Source: Bacteroidales bacterium (GTDB lineage: Bacteria; Bacteroidota; Bacteroidia; Bacteroidales; GCA-2748055). Taken from it: a stretch of 64,000 bases of DNA. The position numbers were made by a program, and so were the translations under genes. Under the pieces are notes generated by a model. The model was not told the origin of the DNA. It made no database searches and saw only the letters and a program-made list of their open reading frames with translations. Of this stretch, positions 45,736-55,200 are shown one piece after another (positions within the stretch are counted from its first letter, which is position 1; each line of letters opens with the position of its first letter). The DNA is taken from positions 65,079-129,078 of the forward strand of contig JARGFM010000010.1 of the NCBI GenBank assembly GCA_029210725.1, read 5' to 3'.

Positions 45736-48198
45736 ATGTGGAAAAATTTCATCCGGGTCACCCTGCGGAGTCTGAATAAGAACAAGGCATTCAATGCCAT
45801 TAATATCGCAGGTCTGGCCATCGGACTGGCAAGTGCCATCTTTATCATCTTGTATATCCTTAGCGAAACCAGCTACGACAGGTTCAATGAAAGGGCTGCG
45901 GACATCTACAGGCTTTATCTCGACGGGAAGATGGCGGGTGAGGAGTTTAAGGGTGCCTGGGTCAGCTCCATAACCGGGCCGGCCTTTTATGAGGATATCC
46001 CGGAGGTTGAGATGTTTTGTCGCTTCGATTGGGCCAATAACCGGCTGATGTGGGTCGATCCGGCCAACAAATACCTGGAAAATCAGCTGCTCTATGCAGA
46101 CTCCACCTTTTTCGAATTTTTCACCATCAAACTCTTGCAGGGGGATCCCCACACCTGCCTCGACGAACCCAATACCATTGTTCTGACCCGGTCCAAGGCC
46201 TTGCAGTATTTTCCTGAAGGGGATGCCATCGGGAAATCCATTGCCATGAACAATGATTCCACACTCTACCGGGTCACCGGGGTGGTGGAGGAGGCGCCGC
46301 GCACCTCCCATTTCGACTACGATTTTATTTGTTCCTATTCCACCTATGAATCGAGCAGGCGCACCTCCTGGTTCAACAACCATATGCAGACCTATCTTCT
46401 GGTGCGGCCGGGTGCCGATCCGGAACTCCTGGATGAAAAGCTGCAAACCATCACTCTGAAATATATCGGGCCGGAACTTCAGCAGATCATGGGGGTCAGT
46501 GCCGAAGAGCTCTTTGGATCGGATGCCAGGTATGGCTTCCATCCCCAGCCGCTGCTGGACATCCATCTGAATTCGGGAATTGAGGTACCCGGCGACATTG
46601 GCTATCGTCCCAATGGAAATCGTACCTACCTGATTATTTTCGGCATCATTGCCTTTTTTGTCCTGGTGATCGCTTCCATCAACTTTATGAACCTGAGTAC
46701 GGCCCGTTCCTTAAGCAGGGCCAAGGAGGTAAGTCTCAGAAAGGTGGTGGGATCTGACCGCAAACAACTGATACAGCAGTTCCTGTTTGAAAGTGTTTTT
46801 CTCAGCCTGCTCTCCCTGGTGATTGCCCTTGTTCTGGTAACAGCGCTGCTGCACCCCTTCAACAACCTGGTGGGACTCAATCTCGAGTATGGGGATATCT
46901 TTAAATGGTACATGATCCCTGCCTTTATTCTCCTGGCTGTTCTGGTGGGTCTGCTCAGTGGCAGTTACCCCTCTTTTGTACTGGCATCCTTCAAACCCAT
47001 TTTTGCTTTAAAGGGAAATGCAAGGGCAAAAAACGGGACCACGGTGTTGCGAAATGCCCTGGTGATTATCCAGTTCTCCATATCCATCATCATCATTGCC
47101 GGCACCCTGGTTATCTACTGGCAGTTTCAGTATATGACCAGGAAGGACCTGGGGTTTGATAAGGAGCAGCTGGTGGTCATGGAGCGTATCCATCCCCTGG
47201 GAGCCGGAAATGAGATACAAACCTTTAAAAAGGAGCTGCTCACGCATTCAGCAGTGCTTTCGGCCACCAATTCGACGGCCTACCTGGGGGCTCCCAACAA
47301 CAACAATGCCTATGCCATTAAGGGCAGGCCTCTGGAGGAGACGGTGCTTTTCCATACCTTCTGGACCGATGAGGATTTTATGGAGACCTACCGCTTTGGA
47401 CTGGCATCTCCGGAGAGCCGCTATCTTTCAGAAGAGTTTTCCAGCGATTCTTCAGCATGTCTGGTGAACGAGGCGGCAGTGAGGAAGTATAAGCTGGAAG
47501 ATCCGCTCAACCAATCCATTATGTGGGGCTTTGATGACCCGGAAAATGCCAGAGAGCTGCGGATTGTCGGAGTTATGAAGGATTACCATTTTCTTACTAT
47601 CAAGCATGAAGTGGGTGCCCAGATTGTCATTCTGAAGGATAAAAACTGGGACTGGGCTGGTTATCTGACTGTGCGCCTGGCTCCTGGCAAAGAAAATATA
47701 GAAGCGGGTCTGGCTTATGTGGAACAGGTCTGGAAAGAGTTTACCAATGATCAGCCCTTCCAGTATTTCTTCCTGGATGAAGAGCTCGAAAGCTACTATG
47801 CCGAAGAGAAAAAGACCGGGGCTGTCACCATGATCTTCTCCATCCTGGCCATCTTTATTGCTTCGCTGGGACTCTTCGGCCTCACGCTTTACAATTCCCA
47901 GAAGCGGATCAGGGAGATAGGTATCCGAAGAGTGATGGGAGCCACCGAGAGAAACATAATCACGGTGATCTCAAAAAGTGTGGCTTATGCGGTTGGTATT
48001 TCCATCCTGATTGCCATGCCGGTGGCCTACTTGATGATGCAGGACTGGTTGCGCGATTTTCCATATAACGTAGGTTTCCAGCCCCTTCTCTTTGTGACGG
48101 CGGCACTGCTTGCCATTATCATCGCCATGGTGACAGTTACCTTTACCTCTCTCAGGGCGGCCCGGATCAATCCGGCCATGGCCTTACATTATGAGTAG
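45736..48198 (+). CDS. FtsX/MacB-type ABC transporter permease
   Basis: 820 residues in two halves, each with a periplasmic MacB-PCD-like domain and FtsX membrane domain: N-terminal helix (about 20-42), helices near 295-315, 345-370, 390-410, a linking helix near 440-460, then 690-710, 740-760 and 780-800. The motifs AFNAINIAGLAIGLASAIFI, SLSRAKEVSLRKVVGSDRKQ and EIGIRRVMGATERNI are family hallmarks. No ATPase is encoded beside it; such permeases in Bacteroidota often use a shared ATPase. They are usually stress- or peptide-efflux-related. Confidence 0.88.
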   Translation: MWKNFIRVTLRSLNKNKAFNAINIAGLAIGLASAIFIILYILSETSYDRFNERAADIYRLYLDGKMAGEEFKGAWVSSITGPAFYEDIPEVEMFCRFDWANNRLMWVDPANKYLENQLLYADSTFFEFFTIKLLQGDPHTCLDEPNTIVLTRSKALQYFPEGDAIGKSIAMNNDSTLYRVTGVVEEAPRTSHFDYDFICSYSTYESSRRTSWFNNHMQTYLLVRPGADPELLDEKLQTITLKYIGPELQQIMGVSAEELFGSDARYGFHPQPLLDIHLNSGIEVPGDIGYRPNGNRTYLIIFGIIAFFVLVIASINFMNLSTARSLSRAKEVSLRKVVGSDRKQLIQQFLFESVFLSLLSLVIALVLVTALLHPFNNLVGLNLEYGDIFKWYMIPAFILLAVLVGLLSGSYPSFVLASFKPIFALKGNARAKNGTTVLRNALVIIQFSISIIIIAGTLVIYWQFQYMTRKDLGFDKEQLVVMERIHPLGAGNEIQTFKKELLTHSAVLSATNSTAYLGAPNNNNAYAIKGRPLEETVLFHTFWTDEDFMETYRFGLASPESRYLSEEFSSDSSACLVNEAAVRKYKLEDPLNQSIMWGFDDPENARELRIVGVMKDYHFLTIKHEVGAQIVILKDKNWDWAGYLTVRLAPGKENIEAGLAYVEQVWKEFTNDQPFQYFFLDEELESYYAEEKKTGAVTMIFSILAIFIASLGLFGLTLYNSQKRIREIGIRRVMGATERNIITVISKSVAYAVGISILIAMPVAYLMMQDWLRDFPYNVGFQPLLFVTAALLAIIIAMVTVTFTSLRAARINPAMALHYE

Positions 48199-48208
48199 GG
48201 AATGTTGC

Positions 48209-49036
48209 TCAGCCCTGATCCGGAAACCCGGCCTGTTCCTTCAGCTGTTCAATAAATCCGGCATCTACCCAGTAGATGTCGGCATTTCCGTTTCCGGGAG
48301 AGTCATATAGTTTCTTCAGGGTTTCATAAGACCAGTAGGCTTCTTCTATTTCCTGCGTCCGGGTAGCCATAAAGAAAAAGGCTTTCTGGTCGGGGGAAAC
48401 ATAGGGCGAATATCCACGGGCATTGTCCCGGTTTACCAGGGCCCCCATATTCAGGGGCTCCGACCACTGGTCGTTCTCATTCCGGAAAATAATGTAGTAG
48501 TCGACCCCATCGTAAGCATCAGGCATGCCAACCGCAGGGACAATGATATAGCTTTCATCCGGTGCGATAAATGCATTGTAGCGGTTGGTCCCGCAATTGA
48601 CCTGTCCGGGCAGCAGTTCAGGTTCCTGGAAAGCCCCGTTTTCCCATCTGCTGCGGAAAATCTGATTCAGGCCACTCCCTTTGAGACCGCGGGTAAAATA
48701 AAGGGTGCCATCGGAGGTCAGGGAGGGGAAATACTCTCCGCCATCGGTATTCACCGGTTCTCCAAGGTTTTCAGGAAGGCCCCATGCACCGTTCTCAGTT
48801 CGCTTTACTACCCAGATATCCTGGTCGCCTGCCGGTTCGTCTCCGTCGGGACGGCTGGATAGGAAATAAAGCCTGGATCCATCGGGCGAGAATGCCGGTT
48901 CAAAGTCGGCCACTCCGGGTCCGCCTGAGAAGGGCACAATCTCAGGCGGGAGCCAGGTGCCGTCTATCTCTTTGCTGCAGAGGATGGTGGAAAAGGTGTA
49001 GTTCCCGATGGCCAGGATCAGGCCTGGTGGAATCAT
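48209..49036 (-). CDS. PD40/TolB-like propeller protein, probably 5'-truncated
   Basis: 275 residues with WD40-like PD40 blades (FEPAFSPDGSRLYFLSSRPDG, EYFPSLTSDGTLYFTRG, FIAPDESYIIVPA, YSPYVSPDQKAFFFMA). Relatives are periplasmic and begin with a signal peptide and a first blade; here the ATG falls inside what should be that first blade, there is no signal, and the frame closes upstream at a TAA 12 codons before. A truncated remnant is therefore likely. It is antisense to its neighbours, 10 bases from the permease stop. Confidence 0.6.
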   Translation of the reverse strand: MIPPGLILAIGNYTFSTILCSKEIDGTWLPPEIVPFSGGPGVADFEPAFSPDGSRLYFLSSRPDGDEPAGDQDIWVVKRTENGAWGLPENLGEPVNTDGGEYFPSLTSDGTLYFTRGLKGSGLNQIFRSRWENGAFQEPELLPGQVNCGTNRYNAFIAPDESYIIVPAVGMPDAYDGVDYYIIFRNENDQWSEPLNMGALVNRDNARGYSPYVSPDQKAFFFMATRTQEIEEAYWSYETLKKLYDSPGNGNADIYWVDAGFIEQLKEQAGFPDQG

Positions 49037-49204
49037 TTTTTTAAGCTCATAAGATGCTGAATAGTTAGCTTATACCCTGTAGATGTATGAAGCTAAATTA
49101 CCCCAAATAAATATGAATATCCAACATATATTTTGAAATTACTGAAGGAGGTGCGAAATTGGAGTTTCATTTGCCCCGGGGAGAATCAATTAAAAAGTAT
49201 AAAG

Positions 49205-50545
49205 ATGAAAAAGGAAAACAGAAGAGAATTTATAAAAAAAACCAGCGCAGCGGCTGCAGGGATCAGCCTGGGAGGGCTTGCCGCCTCGGCAAAAAGTTAC
49301 CGAAGGATTATGGGGGCCAACGAGCGCCTGAATGTGGGTATTATCGGCTGTATGCGACGGGCAGAAGCCATCCGCTCCTCTTTCACGGACCTGAAGGACC
49401 AGGTGGAGGTGTCCTATGTGTGTGATGTGGTTAAGGATCGCAGGGATCAGTATGCGGCCTCTCTGAAGGAGCCTCTGGGATACCTGCCTGCGGCTGTCAA
49501 CGACTTCAGGGAGATCCTGGCAGACAGCCGCGTGGATGCGGTGTTTCATCTCACTCCGGACCACTGGCATGCCCCCGGCTCCTTCCTGGCCCTGGAGGCC
49601 GGGAAACATGTGTATGTGGAGAAGCCTCTCACCCATAATCCGCGAGAGGGAGAGCTTTTTCTGGAGTTTGAAAAAAAATTTCCGCAGGTGATCTTTATGG
49701 GGACCCAGCAGCGTTCGCAAAGCACCGCCCGCAAAGTGGTCAAAGAGCTGCAGGATGGCTTGATCGGAGATATTTACCAGGTACTGGCGCACTATACCAA
49801 CGGGCGGGCCTCCATCGGGAAGGGGAAGGTAATGGCCCCGCCGGAAGGATTTGACTGGGATCTGTTCCAGGGGCCGGCCCCCAGGCAGGATTATATGGAT
49901 ATCCTCTTTGATTATAACTGGCACTGGTTCTGGCCCTGGGGGACGGGCGAGACCGGAAACAATGCCACTCATGAGTTTGATGTGGCCCGTTGGATTCTTC
50001 AGGTGGACCATCCGGAAGAGGTGCATTGCAGTGCCGGTAAATATTATTACCGGGAAGACGACTGGTCCATGTACGATACCATGGACGTAAGAATGAAGTA
50101 TCCCGGCGGCAAAACCATTCGCTGGGATGGAAGGAGCCGGACCGGACACAGCATTTATGGGGAGGGACGTGGTAACGTGGCTTACGGAACAGAGGGAACC
50201 GCCACCATCAGCAGAAACGGTTACAAAATATATGACCTGCACGGAAAGCTTGTCAGAGAGGAAGAGGAAGCCGCTCAAAGTGTGACCACCGGCATGGGTG
50301 GCGGAGGTGATATCACCACCAGGCATATCCATAACTTCTTTCAGACTGTCCGGGGGCAGGCCAAACCCAATTCGGTGCTCAAAGAGGCTGCCGGGAGCTC
50401 ACATCTGAACCACCTTGCAAATATTGCATATCTGACGGGCGGAAGCCTGAAGGTGGATCCCTCCAGCGGACACATTCTCGATGAGGAGATCATGAAAAAG
50501 CACTGGGCCCGGGAGTATGAGCCGGGCTGGGAGCCTGTTCTCTGA
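49205..50545 (+). CDS. Tat-exported Gfo/Idh/MocA oxidoreductase
   Basis: 446 residues from MKKENRREF; the 24 codons upstream (from 49133) are not signal-like. NRREFIKKTSAAAAGISLGG is a twin-arginine signal. Rossmann domain (VGIIGCMRRAEA, a GxGxxG variant), catalytic VEKPL, and the second domain including WHWFWPWGTGETGNNATHEFDV, conserved in sugar-acting members that carry Tat signals. Probably oxidises or epimerises a sugar in the periplasm. It is followed by a sugar porter after 122 bases with its own promoter. The specific sugar is unknown. Confidence 0.87.
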   Translation: MKKENRREFIKKTSAAAAGISLGGLAASAKSYRRIMGANERLNVGIIGCMRRAEAIRSSFTDLKDQVEVSYVCDVVKDRRDQYAASLKEPLGYLPAAVNDFREILADSRVDAVFHLTPDHWHAPGSFLALEAGKHVYVEKPLTHNPREGELFLEFEKKFPQVIFMGTQQRSQSTARKVVKELQDGLIGDIYQVLAHYTNGRASIGKGKVMAPPEGFDWDLFQGPAPRQDYMDILFDYNWHWFWPWGTGETGNNATHEFDVARWILQVDHPEEVHCSAGKYYYREDDWSMYDTMDVRMKYPGGKTIRWDGRSRTGHSIYGEGRGNVAYGTEGTATISRNGYKIYDLHGKLVREEEEAAQSVTTGMGGGGDITTRHIHNFFQTVRGQAKPNSVLKEAAGSSHLNHLANIAYLTGGSLKVDPSSGHILDEEIMKKHWAREYEPGWEPVL

Positions 50546-50606
50546 GCGCTCCGCCGATGCGGGGAGGATCATGATCCCGGAGTGCAGAAGTACATGGATA
50601 AGAAAA

Positions 50607-50652
50607 TTTGACTAGTTGTCTTATTAGGAATATATTGTGCTTCTATTCCTAA
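50607..50652 (+). promoter_or_regulatory. Operator-promoter of the sugar-porter operon: 9-bp inverted repeat
   Basis: Arms TTAGGAATA (50624-50632) and TATTCCTAA (50644-50652) form a perfect 9-bp inverted repeat with an 11-base spacer. TTTG at 50607-50610 and TATATTGT at 50631-50638 (20-base spacer; two mismatches to TAnnTTTG) suggest that the repeat straddles the -7 region, as for a repressor site. It is 16 bases before the MFS start. The regulator is not in the window. Confidence 0.6.
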
Positions 50653-50667
50653 CCTAGATTCTACGAA

Positions 50668-52227
50668 ATGAAAAAGAACAAATTATTTACCATCCGGGTG
50701 GCGCTCACAGTTGCCCTGGGGGGATTTCTCATGGGATTCGATGCTTCGGTAATCTCCGGGGTAGTGAAATTTATTGAACCCCAGTTTGACCTGAGCAAAA
50801 TACAACTGGGCTGGTCGGTGAGCAGCCTGACCCTGATGGCCACGCTGGCCATGCTGGTTTCCGGGCCCGTCAGCGACCGGCTGGGACGGAGAACGGTGCT
50901 CAAGTATGCAGCGGTCCTGTTTTCCATTTCCGCCGTGGGATCTGCCCTGGCTCCTAATTTTGTCATGCTGGTAATTGCCAGGATGATAGGAGGTATCGGA
51001 GTGGGAGCTTCGCTGATCATTGCCCCGGTATTTATCGCGGAGATTTCTCCTCCGGAAAGAAGGGGGCGGCTGGTTTCCTTTAACCAGCTGAATATTGTGC
51101 TGGGTATCTCAGTGGCCTTTTTTACCAACTACCTGATCGTCCGCCTGGCGTCTTCGGAGGCTTCCTGGGTGCAGACCCTGGGGATCGCTGAGTACAACTG
51201 GCGCTGGATGCTGGGACTGGAAACCCTCCCGGCACTGCTTTATTTTGTGGCCCTCTTTTTTGTTCCCCGGAGTCCGCGCTGGCTGATGATGAAAGGGAAG
51301 CAGGAGGAGGCCAGGGTGGTGCTCAACCGGGCCAACGACCCTGCAGCTGCAGAAAGGGAGTTTAATAATATTTCTGAAAGCCTGCAGAGCGGAGCAGAAA
51401 AAACGAAGACACCCATCAGGGAATTGTTTAAGCCAGCTCTCCGTCTGGTGCTCATCATTGGACTGGGCGTAGCGGTTCTGCAACAAATTACCGGTATCAA
51501 TTCGGTCTTCTTTTATGCCCCGATGATCTTTGAACAGTCGGGCATCGGGACCGATGCGGCTTTTTCACAGGCCATCCTGGTGGGACTGACCAATCTTGTT
51601 TTCACCATTGTGGCCATCCTGTTTATCGACCGGTTTGGGAGGAAGTTTCTCCTGGGAATCGGGCTGGCCGGGATCACCGTTTTCATGTTCCTGCTGGCCG
51701 CCGGATTTAACTCAGCCACCTATTCCCTGTCGGGGGAGGTCATAACAAATCTTCCGGATAAGATCGAAAAAGAGAAATTGTACCTGATCCAGGATGAGGT
51801 TTATGACAGCGATGTGCAATACAAGGATAAGCTGAACGAAATACTGGGAAGCTCTGCGGCCAAGGAGTTCGAATCCGAGCTTATCGCCGGGGCTATCGAT
51901 AGCAATCCCTGGCTGATCCTCCTTGGAATCCTGGGATTTGTGGCTTCATTTGCCGTTTCCATCGGCCCGGTGATGTGGGTGCTTTTTTCAGAACTCTTTC
52001 CCAACTGGATCCGGGGACTGGCCATCTCTTTTGTGGGATTTATCAACTCCCTGGTCAGTTTCTCCGTTCAGCTGGTATTCCCCTGGGAGCTGGCTACGCT
52101 GGGTACTGCCGGGACCTTCCTGATATATGGGATTTTCGGGGCCATAGGATTGGTTTTTGTGCTGGTCATGGTGCCGGAAACCAAGGGGAAATCCCTGGAA
52201 GAGCTTGAAAAGATACTTGTAAAATAA
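50668..52227 (+). CDS. Sugar porter (MFS, sugar transporter family)
   Basis: 519 residues with 12 predicted helices. Sugar-porter signatures: MGFDASVISGV near helix 1, DRLGRR after helix 2, PPERRGRLVSF between helices 4 and 5, QQITGINSVFFYAP in helix 7, IDRFGRK, and the C-terminal VPETKGKSLEELE. A ~60-residue polar insert (about 350-410) between helices 9 and 10 is unusual and seems to be extracellular or periplasmic. Likely a proton/sugar symporter feeding the GH94-like enzyme encoded next. Confidence 0.92.
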   Translation: MKKNKLFTIRVALTVALGGFLMGFDASVISGVVKFIEPQFDLSKIQLGWSVSSLTLMATLAMLVSGPVSDRLGRRTVLKYAAVLFSISAVGSALAPNFVMLVIARMIGGIGVGASLIIAPVFIAEISPPERRGRLVSFNQLNIVLGISVAFFTNYLIVRLASSEASWVQTLGIAEYNWRWMLGLETLPALLYFVALFFVPRSPRWLMMKGKQEEARVVLNRANDPAAAEREFNNISESLQSGAEKTKTPIRELFKPALRLVLIIGLGVAVLQQITGINSVFFYAPMIFEQSGIGTDAAFSQAILVGLTNLVFTIVAILFIDRFGRKFLLGIGLAGITVFMFLLAAGFNSATYSLSGEVITNLPDKIEKEKLYLIQDEVYDSDVQYKDKLNEILGSSAAKEFESELIAGAIDSNPWLILLGILGFVASFAVSIGPVMWVLFSELFPNWIRGLAISFVGFINSLVSFSVQLVFPWELATLGTAGTFLIYGIFGAIGLVFVLVMVPETKGKSLEELEKILVK

Positions 52228-52257
52228 ACCAAAGCAGTACCTAATCAGACCAGGAAC

Positions 52258-55200
52258 ATGGAAAGACGGAATATTTTCATCGGGGAGAATCCTGTAAGAG
52301 TCAATGAAGCGGGAGTCGAAGGTGCATTTGTTCAGCTGGACGGGGAAAGGTATTATAAGATTTCCTCTGTGGACCGGATGCCGGATTTTTTTATCAGCCT
52401 GGTGAGCGCTTCCGATCAGTGGATGTTTATCTCCAGCAACGGATCCCTTACCGCAGGCAGGAAAAATCCGGAAGGGGCACTGTTCCCCTATTATTCGGAA
52501 GACAAGATTCATGATTTCCATGGGAAGACCGGAAGCTGTACCCTGATCCTGGTCAAAGAGGGTGAGCGTAAAAAGTTATGGGAACCCTTTGCCGGGAACA
52601 CAGGAATCTATGCGGTCAAAAGGAACCTCTATAAAAACCTGAGCAGTAATAAGCTGGTTTTTGAAGAGATTAATGAGGACCTGGGAATGACCTTCCGTTA
52701 CGGCTGGTACAGCAGCGAACGTTATGGCTTTGTCAGGCGTTCCACCCTGTTAAACCAGGGGGCCGGTACCCGGGAGGTGGAGCTGCTGGATGGTCTGCAA
52801 AACATTCTTCCAAGCCATGTGAACCCGGGCCTTCAATTAAGCTCCAGCAACCTGCTGGATGCCTATAAACGTCAGGAACTGGTTCCGGGCACAAGCCTGG
52901 CCCTCTACCGCTTAAGTTCCGTTCCCTCGGATACCGCGGAACCCAGTGAGTCGCTGAGAGTGAACACGGTATGGTCCGAGGGTCTCCGTAATGTTTCTGT
53001 CCTGCTCTCCAGCCGGCAGGTGGATGCATTCAGGTCGGGCTATGTCCCGGAGCAGGAGCATGATATCAAAGCGGCCCGGGGGGCTTATTTCATTCATGCC
53101 TCTTTAGAACTTCCGGGCGGGACCCGGCAGACCTGGAACATGGTGGCCGAAGTGAACCAGGATGCTGCCGGTCTGGCCGCTCTGACAAATAAACTCGGGC
53201 AGGGGGAAGCGGCCGGGGCCGCTTTGCGGGAAGATATAGAAAGGAGCAGCACGGAGCTGCTCTCGCTGCTGGCCTCCTCGGATGCCATGCAGTCTACGGC
53301 AGACGAGCTGAGTTGCTCCAGGCATCTTTCCAATGTACTCTTCAATGTGATGCGTGGGGGGGTGTTTGCGGACAATTACCTGGTACAGGCAGGTGATTTT
53401 ATGGAATTCATATCCAGGGCCAATACGGCCCTTGTTCCACTGGCCCGGAAGCTCTTTGAGGGTGATCATGAAGGTATTACGCACAGGAAGGTCCTGGAAA
53501 GGGCCTGTGCCGGGAATAAAACGAACCTGATCCGCTTATCGTACGAATACCTGCCTCTCACTTTTAGCCGGAGGCACGGAGATCCCAGCCGTCCCTGGAA
53601 CAGGTTTTCCATCGAAAACAGGAAAGTGGACGGTAGCAGAAAACTCGGTTATCAGGGGAACTGGCGGGATATTTTCCAGAATTGGGAGGCCCTGTCCCTC
53701 TCCTTTCCGGGCTATGTGGAGAGCATGATCAGTAAATTTGTTAATGCTTCCACGGCCGATGGATACAATCCCTACCGGATCACAAGCGATGGCATAGACT
53801 GGGAGGTGCCCGATCCCTCGGATCCCTGGTCAAATATCGGATACTGGGGGGATCATCAGGTGATTTATCTGCTTAAATTCCTGGAGATTTCCGTGAATCA
53901 TCATCCGGGCCGGCTTCAGGAGCTGCTCACAAGCGATTTCTTTTCCTATGCCAATGTACCCTACCAGATCAAACCTTACCGGGAGCTGGCGGAAAACCCG
54001 CAGAATACCATTCTTTTCGATCATGATCTTGAGAAGACCATTCGGAAACGGATAGAGGCGGTGGGCTCAGACGGGTGCCTGGTTTGGGACAGGGAAGAGC
54101 AGGTAGTACTGGTGAACCTGGCCGAGAAACTTCTGGTGGTCCTGCTTTCCAAACTGTCAAATTTCATTCCCGGGGCGGGGATCTGGATGAACACCCAGCG
54201 TCCCGAGTGGAACGATGCCAACAATGCACTGGTGGGCTTTGGTGTGTCCATGGTCACCACCTGCTACCTGCGGGCTTATGCAGCGTATTTCAGGGAGTTG
54301 CTTCGGAGCTCCACCCTGGAAACGGTCAGGGTATCTGCAGAGATGGCTGATTTTTTCCGGCGCATGAAGAAGGAACTGGACCTTCAGATGCAGGAACCAG
54401 AGAAGATGTTGACCGGACAGGGGAAAAAACGCTGTATGGATGCATTTGGCCAGGCAGGTAGTGATTACCGGCAGCATTTCTACCGGGAAGGATTTTCGGG
54501 AAGGAAGAAAGAGCTGCAGGTGAAAGAGCTGCTGGACTTCTTTGATCGTGCCCTTCAGGCCCTGGATGATACCATCTCTTCCAACCGGCGCCCCGACCAG
54601 CTGTTTCATGCCTACAACCTGATCCGGGTGGATGGCTCCCGGGTGATTCTCAGGCGGCTCTATGAAATGTTGGAGGGACAGGTGGCCGTGCTTAGTTCCG
54701 GATTTTTAAAACCTGTAGAATCCCTGGAGTTACTGGATGCGCTAAAGAGCAGCAAATTATTCCGGGAAGATCAGTACAGCTATATACTCTATCCCGACCG
54801 GGCCCTTCCCTCCTTTTTGGAGATTAACATCATCCCGGCAACGGAGATAGATCGTTCAGAACTATTGAAAACGCTGATCAGAAAGTCTGACCAACAAATC
54901 GTGGTCCGGGATGTGAACGGGGCAACGCATTTTCATGCGGATTTCAGGAATGCCGGCTTCCTGGAACAGGCCCTGGACCGTTTGCCGGAAGAGTATTCCA
55001 CTCTTCTTGACAAGGAGCGGGATCTGATCCTGGATATCTATGACAAGGTATTCGATCATCAGTCCTTTACCGGGCGTTCCGGAACGTTCTATGGATATGA
55101 AGGCCTGGGCAGTATCTACTGGCACATGGTTTCAAAACTGCTGCTGGCTGTTTGTGAAACATATTACCGGGCGGCCGAATGCGGGGCAAATGCAGAAACG

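Noticed and set aside
49190..50332. 380-codon open frame on the minus strand
   Set aside because: Antisense to the Gfo/Idh/MocA gene; no domain or signal.
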